Shown here piece after piece: positions 36,180 to 45,360 of a stretch of 64,000 bases of DNA. Source of the stretch: Epilithonimonas hungarica. Its GTDB lineage: Bacteria > Bacteroidota > Bacteroidia > Flavobacteriales > Weeksellaceae. The translations under genes and the position numbers were made by a program. The first letter of the stretch is position 1, and each line of letters opens with the position of its first letter. The notes beneath the pieces were generated by a model. That model saw only the letters and a list, made by a program, of their open reading frames with translations, had not been told where the DNA came from and did not search any database. The stretch is taken from NCBI RefSeq assembly GCF_900102265.1, contig NZ_FNBH01000001.1:496001-560000 (forward strand). The letters run 5' to 3'.

Positions 36180-37236
36180 TTTCGTATGTGAATAGAAGGT
36201 TAATGAAGTAGGAATAAGTAATTCGCCCATCCTGTTGATTTGTCTTCAAGAATAGGTCATTTGTAACACCAAAGAAGTCACTAATGATTCCTTCATTCTT
36301 TTCATAGAATTCCAATTCATTTTTTCTATCCTTCTGCATTTTTTCAGAATATTGAGAAATCAATTTTAAGACAAAATCTTTGTTGCTGTCATTCTTTGAT
36401 AGAGCTCTTAACAGGCTTTTTAGAACATATAATTGTGCACTGTATTGTAGATCTTCGTTTTTGGAATTTTTAGCGCATAAATAAGCTATAAAACTGGCTT
36501 CTTGCTCTCTTGCATATCCAAGCTGATGAGACATCTCGTGAGCTAATGTAAAAGGTGTGTTTGTAGAAGGAAGATTCGGGTTGAATTGCGATTCCGCAGT
36601 GAATGGATTGTAATATCCCAAAATCCCGGTATAGTTCATAAAATTATCATAGAGACTCGGTTTTACGGAAAGAATACTGATAGGCTTCTTTGTGCTGATA
36701 TAATTAGGTAATTGATTTTGTTGAGAAAGTATTTCGTATTCTATATTCTGAATATGTTTGATTTTAAAAACGCCATTCTTGTCTTCGGAAACCCTTTCTC
36801 TTGTCTCTTTACAAAGCTTCAGGTATTTGATTGCTATATTCTTCAAATCAGAATCGTTGATTTCTATCTCTTTTGTTGAAAGTTTTTTGATGATCAGAGG
36901 TTGAAAATAGAGCATTCCCCAACAACATTGATAGACAAAATAAAAAATGTTAACGAAAATCAATAAGCGCTTTAATGTCAAACTATTTTTTTTCCTTATT
37001 AAATTGATGATAGCGTGCACCAAAAAAAGTAAAACAACTGTATAAATAACATCTCCGATAGAAAACCGAAACTTTGAAAATAATGAGACATGGAAATTCT
37101 TTTTCCATTCAAATAAATTTGAAAAGAAATTGATAGCAAAATCTGACTTTGATAATATATAGAATAATAAAAATTGGGCAACCAGAATGATTGCCCAAAG
37201 TTTATTTTTGATAAAGATGTTTTTTTTAGTGTCCAC
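36160..37236 (-). CDS. DUF3810 family membrane protein with HExxH motif
   Basis: About 358 residues from a GTG at 37236; the open frame extends to a TTG at 37254, and no ATG occurs early. Either choice overlaps the upstream MFS gene end (37226), so the pair is translationally coupled. Three transmembrane segments lie in the first 120 residues (near WAIILVAQFLLFYIL, VIYTVVLLFLVHAII and RLLIFVNIFYFVYQ). The extracytoplasmic part carries HEMSHQLGYAREQEASF, the zinc-metalloprotease HExxH plus a downstream Glu. The substrate is unknown. Confidence 0.85.
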   Translation of the reverse strand: MDTKKNIFIKNKLWAIILVAQFLLFYILSKSDFAINFFSNLFEWKKNFHVSLFSKFRFSIGDVIYTVVLLFLVHAIINLIRKKNSLTLKRLLIFVNIFYFVYQCCWGMLYFQPLIIKKLSTKEIEINDSDLKNIAIKYLKLCKETRERVSEDKNGVFKIKHIQNIEYEILSQQNQLPNYISTKKPISILSVKPSLYDNFMNYTGILGYYNPFTAESQFNPNLPSTNTPFTLAHEMSHQLGYAREQEASFIAYLCAKNSKNEDLQYSAQLYVLKSLLRALSKNDSNKDFVLKLISQYSEKMQKDRKNELEFYEKNEGIISDFFGVTNDLFLKTNQQDGRITYSYFINLLFTYETKKESY

Positions 37237-38674
37237 CCGATATTTTTTTATCAAAACTAATACCTTGGTTCCTTAGTATCCCACTTACTCTCCAAGCATA
37301 GAATGCAAGATAAGCAAAACATAAAACTCCTACAATATAGCTGTTTTGGATACCAACGCTTTCAGAAACAACGCCTTGTAACCAGCTTACAATTCCGCCT
37401 CCCATGATCATCATAATCAGGAAGCTGCTTCCTTGGCTGGTATGTTTTCCTAAACCACTTACTGCTAATGTGAAGATACAAGGCCAAAGTGTGCTACAGA
37501 ACAAGCCAACACTTGTGAAAGCGTAAATGCTGATGATTCCATCAGTAAACATTCCAATTACTGTCGCAACAATTCCTAGCGCTGAGAATATCAGTAACAT
37601 TCTTGCAGGATTTCCTTTACTCGCCATATCGGCTCCAATTAATACTAAAATGATCAATCCATAAACATAGAAAGGAGAAAGGTCGTGTTTAGCAACTGCG
37701 TTTACCAAAAGGAAAACACCGAAAGCCAAATATGGAGCAACAAAACGTAAGATTTTTTGTAGGCTCATATTATCTGTGAAAGCCTCCACAGCGCCTGTCC
37801 AACGGCCAATCATCAGACTTGCCCAGTAAAGCGAAATGAATGGAGAGACCTCTTGCAAAGTATAAAGAACTCCTGTTTGAGAATTCACGATAGTTTCCAT
37901 ATAAGCAGGTAGATTACTCGCTGTCGAAACTTCTACACCAACATAGATGAAAATCGCCAACATCCCCAATAGCAACTGAGGATATTTCAAAGCGGAAGTT
38001 TTTGCGCCGCCTTCTTCTGTAACTGTTTCTTCTATTGTTGCTGGATGTTCCGGTAAAGATGATAATTTAAGCAAAATGGCAACAGCTAAAAATGCTACAC
38101 CTAAGACCAGGTAAGGAATTTTCACACTTTCAATACTCATATTGGTATTCTCAGAAGCAGCAGAACCAAAGATGGCGAAACTTACGATCAAAGGTCCGAT
38201 GGTCGTTCCAAGATTGTTGATTCCTCCTGCCAATGTCAGACGTTGCGAGCCTGTTTTAATCGGGCCAAGTGCAATAGCTAATGGATTCGCCACCGTTTGT
38301 TGTAGTGAAAATCCTAATGCTACAATGAACAGTCCGGATAACATTAATGGAAAGGATTGAAGATTGGCTGCCGGATAGAATAATAAGGTTCCTAATGCGG
38401 AAATAGCAAGACCTAGCGCCAATCCGTTTTTGTAACCTATTTTGTTGACTAGATCTTTACGAATGGCCAACGAGATCAGCATATAAATGATAGAGCCCAC
38501 AGTATAGGCAATATAAAAAGCTACGGATACGAGCTGACTTTGACCTTGTGTCAAATCAAATGCTTTTTTGAAAACCGGGATCAAGATATCGTTGCTTGCA
38601 GCAACAAATCCCCAGAAGAAAAAAACGGTTACGAGCGGGATGAACTGAGCCCAATTGGTTTTTTGTGTCTCCAT
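37226..38674 (-). CDS. FucP-type sugar MFS transporter
   Basis: A 482-residue, 12-helix major facilitator of the fucose/glucose-galactose:H+ symporter type. Signature features: FFFWGFVAASNDILIPVFK near residue 17 (the FHS family start), LGFSLQQTVANPLAIALGP near 135 and GGINNLGTTIGP near 165. It imports a monosaccharide. The exact sugar cannot be read, though the nearby BadF-type sugar kinase remnant (40548) is suggestive. The DUF3810 gene is coupled downstream. Confidence 0.92.
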   Translation of the reverse strand: METQKTNWAQFIPLVTVFFFWGFVAASNDILIPVFKKAFDLTQGQSQLVSVAFYIAYTVGSIIYMLISLAIRKDLVNKIGYKNGLALGLAISALGTLLFYPAANLQSFPLMLSGLFIVALGFSLQQTVANPLAIALGPIKTGSQRLTLAGGINNLGTTIGPLIVSFAIFGSAASENTNMSIESVKIPYLVLGVAFLAVAILLKLSSLPEHPATIEETVTEEGGAKTSALKYPQLLLGMLAIFIYVGVEVSTASNLPAYMETIVNSQTGVLYTLQEVSPFISLYWASLMIGRWTGAVEAFTDNMSLQKILRFVAPYLAFGVFLLVNAVAKHDLSPFYVYGLIILVLIGADMASKGNPARMLLIFSALGIVATVIGMFTDGIISIYAFTSVGLFCSTLWPCIFTLAVSGLGKHTSQGSSFLIMMIMGGGIVSWLQGVVSESVGIQNSYIVGVLCFAYLAFYAWRVSGILRNQGISFDKKISGGH

Positions 38675-38747
38675 TATTTAATTTATTGTTAATTTAAGGT
38701 TAATATTTAAAAACAAATGTAAGTAAAAAGTCTTATTAGTAGAATAA

Positions 38748-39476
38748 TTATTTTAATTCCTCAATAAGAGACAATTGGATTTCCTCAAATGCTTTTTCTT
38801 TCAGTTCTTTTTGTGTGGCATCGGGCGTTAAGATATCGTTGAAAAAAACTTTCACAACGCCGGGATAGCCTTTTTTGTTATCAAAAGGAAACATTTCCTT
38901 CAAACCTCGGAAAGTAAAAACAGCAATAGGGAAATGATGTTTGGTCGCTAATATGAAAGCACCGTCTTTAAACTGGTCCAGAATTATACTTGTATCATCA
39001 GGAACGCCTCCTTCAGGGAAAATCACAATACTTTGGCCGTCCTGCATTCTTTCAGCACATCTCCTGTAAACATCGGCACGGCTTCTGGCACTATTTCTGT
39101 CGACCATTACGCAAACTCGCTTGTACACTGTTCCAAAGATTGGAATTTTTTCAATTTCTTTTTTCCCGACATAGCAAAGCGGGTGATCAGGGAAAAGAAT
39201 GCAGGGCAGCATCACATCCATAATGGAAGTATGGTTGGAGATGATAACGTAAGGCTGGTTTTTATCGATTTTTTTCGTGGTCCTGAGGATCTTTTTATAA
39301 CGGAAACCCATTCCGTAAAACATCCCGATTGCCCAAAGACGGATGAAAAAATAACAATATTTGTAATGTTCCTTTCGAAAAGACAAGATGTAAACGGGAA
39401 GAAAGAAGATCAATGTAAGAACGGTTCCTAAAATTACCATCCAAGATCGCCACGCATACACTAGAATTGTTCTCAT
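38748..39476 (-). CDS. plsC: 1-acyl-sn-glycerol-3-phosphate acyltransferase
   Basis: A 242-residue acyltransferase that makes phosphatidic acid from lysophosphatidate. An N-terminal membrane segment precedes the catalytic H-x4-D motif in NHTSIMD near residue 82 and the substrate motif FPEGG near 153. The C-terminal part matches the PlsC family in length. The GtrA gene is 43 bases upstream on the same strand, so co-transcription is possible. Confidence 0.92.
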   Translation of the reverse strand: MRTILVYAWRSWMVILGTVLTLIFFLPVYILSFRKEHYKYCYFFIRLWAIGMFYGMGFRYKKILRTTKKIDKNQPYVIISNHTSIMDVMLPCILFPDHPLCYVGKKEIEKIPIFGTVYKRVCVMVDRNSARSRADVYRRCAERMQDGQSIVIFPEGGVPDDTSIILDQFKDGAFILATKHHFPIAVFTFRGLKEMFPFDNKKGYPGVVKVFFNDILTPDATQKELKEKAFEEIQLSLIEELK

Positions 39477-39518
39477 TAATATTTCGTAAAAATTTAATTC
39501 AAATCAAAAATAGCTTTT

Positions 39519-39977
39519 TTATCCGTTAAAAATCACTTTTTTCTTTATAGAATAATTTAGGAGTGAGACGATGATGATGGAAGCTATCTTGCTCATCATT
39601 TCTTGTGAAAGAACATAGATTCCCAGATCGATGGCATCTTTGAAAACGAAATGATACAAGATCTGAAAAAGGAACAAACTGATGAAGGTAGAGACAACAG
39701 AAACCGAAATGAAATAAGCGAACTCTTTCCTCTTGGAATGTTTCCCCCTTTCAAACACAAACCAGATGCTCAGAAAATAGTTTGTGATGATTCCGCAACT
39801 TGTGGACAAAATATTACTAAACGGATATTTAATTCCTGAGAGATTATATTCCCAGGTGAAGATTTTTGGGAGGTAAACACTCAGTATTTTGAAGCTGCCG
39901 ATTTCGACAATCGCACTTAGTCCACCAGCGATGATGAAGAGTAGGATTTGCTTATGGCGGAAAAATAATTGTTTCAT
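39519..39977 (-). CDS. GtrA family membrane protein
   Basis: A 152-residue protein with four transmembrane helices (near LLFIIAGGLSAIVEIGSFKIL, SCGIITNYFLSIWFVF, FISVSVVSTFISLFLFQIL and MMSKIASIIIVSLLNYSIKKK). GtrA proteins flip or export lipid-linked sugars for cell-surface polysaccharides. The conserved NY..S..WVF-type segment (NYFLSIWFVFERGK) is present. No glycosyltransferase gene is adjacent. Confidence 0.9.
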   Translation of the reverse strand: MKQLFFRHKQILLFIIAGGLSAIVEIGSFKILSVYLPKIFTWEYNLSGIKYPFSNILSTSCGIITNYFLSIWFVFERGKHSKRKEFAYFISVSVVSTFISLFLFQILYHFVFKDAIDLGIYVLSQEMMSKIASIIIVSLLNYSIKKKVIFNG

Positions 39978-40157
39978 TCTTTTGCAAATTTATACGATTT
40001 GTTAAATGTTTTAAAATAATAGTTAAATAATTTTTTAGTGTCAAAAATATTTTTACTTTTATTAAGTGTTAAGGATTTTGCGATTTGGCTGAAAGATTAA
40101 TTATTATATGGTTAATAAATTGTGAAAGTCTTAATATCAGTCGATGAAGATATACTG

Positions 40158-40202
40158 TCCTGACTAAAAATTGTTTGGTCAGGAAATTTTTTCATCATTT
40201 GT
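40158..40202 (+). promoter_or_regulatory. Hairpin with T-run and tail shared with 36095-36143
   Basis: TCCTGAC (40158-40164) pairs with GTCAGGA (40178-40184), followed by AAATTTTTTCATCATTTGT. The same tail, with two more Ts, ends the candidate RNA at 36128. It lies 37 bases before the small gene at 40239 and could be a leader structure or a separate short RNA. The rest of 39978-40238 is plain AT-rich sequence. Confidence 0.35.
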
Positions 40203-40238
40203 CAAGTCACCACAATCACAAAATAATTATTACAAAAA

Positions 40239-40487
40239 ATGAAAAATTCTAACAGACCTTACAGAAAATTTCTGCCTCAGCAAAAGAAAATTGAGGAGTT
40301 GGAAAAAAGCAGTTCCAGATTCAAAAGAATCTATTCAGAATACGAATTGATGTCCGATGAACTATGGGATTTGGAAAGCAGCGAGAACGCAGAAAGCATT
40401 CCAGATGACTTCATCAATGCTATCAAATTACAGACTTCTTACCTGGAAGATGAGATTCAGGATTGGCTTATAGAAGATAAACAATAA
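40239..40487 (+). CDS. Small hypothetical protein
   Basis: An 82-residue soluble protein with a basic N-terminus (MKNSNRPYRKFLPQQKK) and a strongly acidic, mostly helical remainder ending EIQDWLIEDKQ. It has no Cys, signal or membrane segment. I do not recognise a family; it looks like a conserved small flavobacterial protein. The preceding region carries a hairpin, and the BadF-type kinase remnant follows after 60 bases on the same strand. Confidence 0.6.
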   Translation: MKNSNRPYRKFLPQQKKIEELEKSSSRFKRIYSEYELMSDELWDLESSENAESIPDDFINAIKLQTSYLEDEIQDWLIEDKQ

Positions 40488-40547
40488 CAAATTCTCATCA
40501 ATTCTCCCCGAAAAAATATTATTTTAGCATTCTAAATAATATATTAT

Positions 40548-41409
40548 ATGATTGCCATTGTTGACGGCGGTTCTACCAAATGCGATTGGGTTATTCTGGA
40601 AAACGACGGTACAGAAGTCTTGAAAACCGAAACCGTTGGATTCAATCCGAATATCATAAAACCAGAACTGATCACAATTGAAATAGAAAAAAAATCAGGC
40701 ACTTACCAAGTTCAAAGACTATCTGGAAAACATCTTTTTCTATGGCTCAGGTTGCGGTACTCCGGAAAATAAACTGATTGTAGAAAGAGAAATACAAAAG
40801 GTTTTCACCAACGCACAGATCCGGGTAAAAGAAGATCTTTTGGCAGCAGCTTATGCGGCCTACAGAGGCGTTCCGGCTATTGTCTGCATTCTAGGGACAG
40901 GTTCCAATGCCTGCTATTTCGATGGCGAAAATGTCAAAACTGAGTTGCCTTCTTTAGGGTTTCTCATTGGCGACGAAGGCAGTGGAAGCGCACTTGGAAA
41001 ACAATTGGTCCGTCATTATTTTATGAAGAAATTACCGCCCGATCTGCATCAGCAATTTACTGAGATTTATCAGCTGAATATAGACGAGTTGCTCAAAAAT
41101 ATGTATCACAATCCAAGAGCGAATGCCTACATGGCAGATTTCACGAGGTTTATTGTGGACAGAAAAACACATCCATATTTTCAGAATTTTATTTACAAAG
41201 AACTCAAGAACTTCCTTGAGTTTCAGGTGATGCCGTACGAAGAATGCCGAGAAAGCGAAATCAATTTTATTGGCTCGATTGCCTATTTTTTTGAGGATTC
41301 TTTAAGAGCTGCGGCATCGGATTTTCACTTCAAAATCGGAACCGTTGTTCAGCGTCCGATAGAAAGTCTGGTGAATTATCATCGTGACTATATCATTCCA
41401 AAGCTTTAA
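40548..41409 (+). pseudogene. BadF/BadG-type (N-acetylglucosamine kinase-like) ATPase, frameshifted
   Basis: The first frame (40548-40772) starts with the ASKHA phosphate-1 motif MIAIVDGGSTKCDW. A second frame continues with FFYGSGCGTPENK (just before 40760), ILGTGSNACYF near 40890 and GDEGSGSALG near 40970, and ends at 41409. The two join smoothly if the eight-A run at 40687-40694 is read as seven, giving about 286 residues, the normal size. So one extra A breaks an otherwise intact sugar kinase gene. It could be a real mutation, phase variation at the homopolymer, or a sequencing error. Without correction only a 74-residue fragment and a start-less remainder are made. Confidence 0.85.
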
Positions 41410-41422
41410 CTTTGCAATAATA

Positions 41423-41544
41423 ATTGGGGCGTATCCCTTTGTTTTTCCAAGCTGAACCAGCCGCAAAAACAAGCGGGCCGGTCTGCGGGCAGTCGCTCTC
41501 GCCTCTGGCGAGGAGCTCCAACAATGCCCTCCGCCCTTACGCAG
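41423..41544. repeat. GC-rich palindromic intergenic element, copy C
   Basis: Runs from TTGGGGCGTATCCC to CGCCCTTACGCAG. It contains the hairpin CTCGCC-TCT-GGCGAG and a GCCGGTCTGCGGGC block, with G+C far above the flanks. It resembles the element at 26548-26620 in plan (GGGC block, central hairpin, CCCT..CGC end). It fills the gap between the kinase remnant and malic enzyme. Confidence 0.6.
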
Positions 41545-41606
41545 AGAAAAAATAAAAACCCGTGACTCTATATAATATTAGATGCACAACAAAAGTAAAT
41601 TCAACA

Positions 41607-43889
41607 ATGTCAAAAAATTCAAGAGACCAAAATGCTTTTGATAAAGCCGCTTTAGATTACCACCGTCAGGAACCGAAAGGTAAGATCGAAGTCATACCTT
41701 CCAAACCGCATTCTTCGCAGAGAGATTTGTCTTTGGCCTATTCGCCGGGCGTTGCTGTACCTTGTATGGCAATTCACGATGATCCGCAAAGCGTTTACGA
41801 ATATACTTCAAAAGGAAATTTGGTTGCGGTGATTTCCAATGGAACTGCTGTTTTAGGTTTAGGAGACATCGGTCCCGAAGCTTCAAAACCTGTAATGGAA
41901 GGGAAAGGTCTGCTTTTCAAAATTTTTGCAGGAATCAATGTTTTTGATATTGAGATCAACGAAAAAGACCCGGACAAATTCATCGAAACGGTAAAAGCCA
42001 TTGCGCCAACATTCGGAGGGATCAATCTGGAAGATATCAAAGCACCGGAAGCTTTCTATATAGAACAAAGACTGAAGGAGGAATTGGATATTCCGTTGAT
42101 GCACGATGATCAGCACGGAACAGCTATTATTTCTGCTGCAGCTCTGATCAATGCTTTGGAAATTGCAGGTAAGAAAATCGGTGAAGTGAAAATGGTGATC
42201 AATGGAGCTGGAGCGGCTGCGGTTGCCTGTGCTAAATTATACATCTCTTTAGGACTTGATCCGAAAAATATTTTGATGTGTGACAGCAAAGGGGTCATCA
42301 ATCAAAGAAGAGAAAACCTGACACCAGAAAAATTAGACTTTATTGCTCAAACAGATATTGATACTTTAGAAGATGCCCTGAAAGGTTCTGATGTTTTCAT
42401 CGGCTTGTCAAAAGGAAATGTAATGTCTGCAGAGATGTTACTCTCAATGGCAAAAAATCCGATCGTTTTTGCGTTAGCCAATCCAGACCCGGAGATCAGT
42501 TATGATCTGGCAATTGCAACGAGAGAAGATGTGATGATGGCGACCGGAAGAAGCGATTATCCTAATCAGGTGAACAACGTTCTTGGTTTTCCTTATATAT
42601 TTAGGGGTGCTTTAGATGTCCAGGCAAGGGGAATCAATGAAGCTATGAAACTAGCTGCGGTCCACGCTTTGGCAGAAATAGCAAAAGAGCCGGTTCCGGA
42701 AATGGTAAAGCTGGCCTACAATGTTAGTAATATCAGCTTCGGGAAAGAATATTTCATTCCGAAACCATTTGATAACAGATTAATTACCAAAGTTTCTATT
42801 GCCGTAGCAAAAGCAGCCATGGAAAGTGGCATTGCTGGGAAATCAATTGAGGATTTCGAAGCATACGAAAATCAGTTGCTAGATAGAATGGGACGAGACG
42901 AAAAGCTCGTGAGAATGATGCAAAACCGTGCAAAAGCGAATCCGAAAAGAGTCACGCTTGGAAACGGAGAAGAGTACAACATTCTGAAAGCTGCGCAGAT
43001 TCTTCAGGAAGAAGGAATTGCTTATCCTAGTTTGTTGGGAAGCAAAAGACTCATCAAAGAAAAAATGGAGGAATACGGAATCACTCTTGATATTCCAATT
43101 ATCGACCCAAATGATGATGAGCAAAAAGAAACCCGTAAAAAATATCGTAAAACCCTTTGGGAAAAACGAAACAGAAAAGGAATCAATGAATATAAAGCAA
43201 AACGTTATGTAAGACAACGTGATTATTTTGGGCCGCTAATGCTGAAACACGGCGATACCGATGCTTTGATCGTAGGTTTCTCAAAAAGTTATGCCTCAAT
43301 TCTGAAACCTGTTTTAGAAATAATTGACAGAAAACCAGGCGTAAACAAAGTAGCTGCAATGATGATGATTTTGACAGAAAAGAAACCTCTGTTCTTTGCA
43401 GATACTTCCATCAACAAAAATCCAACTGCGGAAGATTTGGTAGAAATCGCAAGAATGGCAGAATTTACAGTTAAGTCTTTTGCTATTGAACCAAGAGTTG
43501 CAATGTTAGGATTTGAGAATTTCTCGGCTAAAGCAGATACTTCCAAAAAAGTGGCAGCAGCTGTGAAAATCCTTCACGAGAAATATCCGAAGATGATCGT
43601 GGATGGAGAGATCCAGCCGGATTTTGCTTTGAATAGTGATCATTTGGCAGATTATCCTTTCTCAAAATTAGGAACCAACCCTGCCAATGTTTTGGTTTTC
43701 CCAAATCTGGAAAGTGCAAACTTATCGTACAAAATTATCAGAGGGATGAAAGCTGCTCAGACCATAGGCCCAATCTTGATGGGATTAGATCAGCCGGTTC
43801 ATGTCCTGCAAATGCGTTCCAGTGTAGACGAAATTGTGAATCTAGCAACGATTGCTGTTTTGGATGCACAGACCAAGGATAAGAAATAG
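41607..43889 (+). CDS. maeB: NADP-dependent malic enzyme (MaeB type)
   Basis: A 760-residue bifunctional-looking protein from ATG 41607, chosen because MSKNSRDQNAFDKAALDYHR is the usual start. Residues 1-420 form the malic enzyme part: SLAYSPGVAVPC, metal-binding MHDDQHGTAI and NAD(P)-binding INGAGAAAVACAKLY. Residues about 430-760 form a phosphotransacetylase-like domain (for example GPLMLKHGDTDALIVG, ending near MRSSVDEIVNLATIAV), which is regulatory in MaeB. It converts malate to pyruvate. A strong terminator follows. Confidence 0.94.
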   Translation: MSKNSRDQNAFDKAALDYHRQEPKGKIEVIPSKPHSSQRDLSLAYSPGVAVPCMAIHDDPQSVYEYTSKGNLVAVISNGTAVLGLGDIGPEASKPVMEGKGLLFKIFAGINVFDIEINEKDPDKFIETVKAIAPTFGGINLEDIKAPEAFYIEQRLKEELDIPLMHDDQHGTAIISAAALINALEIAGKKIGEVKMVINGAGAAAVACAKLYISLGLDPKNILMCDSKGVINQRRENLTPEKLDFIAQTDIDTLEDALKGSDVFIGLSKGNVMSAEMLLSMAKNPIVFALANPDPEISYDLAIATREDVMMATGRSDYPNQVNNVLGFPYIFRGALDVQARGINEAMKLAAVHALAEIAKEPVPEMVKLAYNVSNISFGKEYFIPKPFDNRLITKVSIAVAKAAMESGIAGKSIEDFEAYENQLLDRMGRDEKLVRMMQNRAKANPKRVTLGNGEEYNILKAAQILQEEGIAYPSLLGSKRLIKEKMEEYGITLDIPIIDPNDDEQKETRKKYRKTLWEKRNRKGINEYKAKRYVRQRDYFGPLMLKHGDTDALIVGFSKSYASILKPVLEIIDRKPGVNKVAAMMMILTEKKPLFFADTSINKNPTAEDLVEIARMAEFTVKSFAIEPRVAMLGFENFSAKADTSKKVAAAVKILHEKYPKMIVDGEIQPDFALNSDHLADYPFSKLGTNPANVLVFPNLESANLSYKIIRGMKAAQTIGPILMGLDQPVHVLQMRSSVDEIVNLATIAVLDAQTKDKK

Positions 43890-43927
43890 AGGCTAGCAGT
43901 TGATTTTGCTATCTCCCTTATTAATAT

Positions 43928-43966
43928 AAAAATCCCGTCACGTAATTAAACGTGACGGGATTTTTG
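43928..43966 (+). terminator. Intrinsic terminator after maeB
   Basis: AAATCCCGTCACGT pairs with ACGTGACGGGATTT across AATTAA, followed by a T-run. Confidence 0.88.
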
Positions 43967-44133
43967 ATTTCAAGGCTAGTAGGTCTAGTCAAAAATTTTA
44001 AAATAATAGGCTATATATACTCTTCAAACATTTAAATTCTTGCGTATTACACAGATTTGGCTGATGGAAAGTACCATCGAATCTTCTAAATCACCATAAT
44101 CTGCGAGAAAATTATGATACTATCTGCATTTTA

Positions 44134-45087
44134 TCAATCATCCAAAGTGATTTGATAAGAACCTGCATTGGCAGCATCCGTATTTTTCACTAGTAAAAAG
44201 CCAGCGTTTGGATTTAGGTCAGCAGCGGTTTTGGAGATCGTTGCGCCACCACCTATTGGGATTTGGATGCCCTCCAGATTCTCTGTGCTGGAAAGGCAGA
44301 AAACCAATGGCACTGTACCTGTATTTTTGAAAGTAAAAACTGTGCCTTCAGAAACCGCCAATGTGGCAATGGTTTTCACCGTACCTGCTCCCACACTGCC
44401 CTCATACTCCTGCAGGTCGTTATCTCTGGAGATATCGTAGATGAACTGTCTTTGCTTCGCATAGTCTGTCATATAGATGATCTGCGCGGCAGCGTTTACC
44501 TGAGTTAGCCTGTCGTAGACGGCATTAAGGATTTTGATACGGTCTTCGGTAAGTTTTGGTCTTTGTTTTTTGAAAACTTCCTGTGTGGTGTTTTTATTAA
44601 GAAGGTCTGTTCGGATGGTCTGGATAGTGGCAATCGCTGGAGCATTGTAGCCTGCGGCTACCAGTTGGGTTTGATATTTCACACAGGCTTTGGACATCTC
44701 ATCCAGAAACTGGATCATCTTGCTTTCCGAGCGACGGGCATCCATGTAGTCATTCAGCCCGAACTCGCCCTGTGTGGCGGCACTATTGGGGAAGGCTTTC
44801 TGTACAAAATATTTTACTTCATTATATTTAGCTCGTGCCAGCTCCATTTGGCTGAGGACATTCTCTGTGGTCTGCACCTGTTGGTCGGATATGGCAGAAT
44901 CTGCCACCACGGTTTCCGCCGCTACGATGGAAGCGAGGTAGGCGGTCATGTAAGCGGCGTTGATAGTAGAATCGAAGCCGGTAAATTTGGCTAGCTCGCT
45001 GTTGGCTAAGTTGTAATTGGCTCTTGCGCTTTCTGTCATGTAGGCATCGGTGCCTAAGTAGGCTCGTTTAATTTCTGTTGGTTCCAT
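44134..45087 (-). CDS. Hypothetical protein with helical body and beta C-terminus
   Basis: A 317-residue protein without signal peptide or membrane helix. Residues about 1-215 look all-helical and Ala/Gln/Asn/Thr-rich (for example NAAYMTAYLASIVAAETVV, and YDRLTQVNAAAQIIYMTDYA); the last 90 residues are beta-like (TVFTFKNTGTVPLVFCLSS, ending GSYQITLDD). I do not recognise a family; phage- or tail-like structural proteins have such layouts, but nothing else phage-like is near. Visibly higher G+C than its neighbours suggests different ancestry. The repeat ORF lies 26 bases upstream on the same strand. Confidence 0.65.
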   Translation of the reverse strand: MEPTEIKRAYLGTDAYMTESARANYNLANSELAKFTGFDSTINAAYMTAYLASIVAAETVVADSAISDQQVQTTENVLSQMELARAKYNEVKYFVQKAFPNSAATQGEFGLNDYMDARRSESKMIQFLDEMSKACVKYQTQLVAAGYNAPAIATIQTIRTDLLNKNTTQEVFKKQRPKLTEDRIKILNAVYDRLTQVNAAAQIIYMTDYAKQRQFIYDISRDNDLQEYEGSVGAGTVKTIATLAVSEGTVFTFKNTGTVPLVFCLSSTENLEGIQIPIGGGATISKTAADLNPNAGFLLVKNTDAANAGSYQITLDD

Positions 45088-45113
45088 AATTTGTATTTAG
45101 GTTAGATTGTTAT

Positions 45114-45360
45114 TTAGTAGTTGACGGTAGTTAGTTGGTCTTTGTCGATGGTTGGTTGTTCACTGTCAGTGGTTGGTTGTTCACTGTCATTACTTAGTTG
45201 GTCATTGTCAGTGGTTCGCTGGTCTATGTCATCGCTTAGTTGGGTGTTGTCATCAGTTAGTTGGTTATTGTTACTGCATAGTTGACCTTTGCTCCTGGTT
45301 GGCTGGTCATTGTCGTCGCTTAGTTGCTCATTGTTACTGCTTAGTTGGGGGTTGTCATTG
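45114..45360. repeat. 21-bp tandem repeat tract
   Basis: About eleven degenerate units of 21 bases of the type GGTCATTGTCATCGCTTAGT(T), with substitutions concentrated at a few positions. Because the unit is a multiple of three, long frames stay open on both strands (45114-45422 minus and 45152-45427 plus). On the minus strand the unit reads as a seven-residue repeat of the type xDQLSDD/EQPTTDS. Confidence 0.8.
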
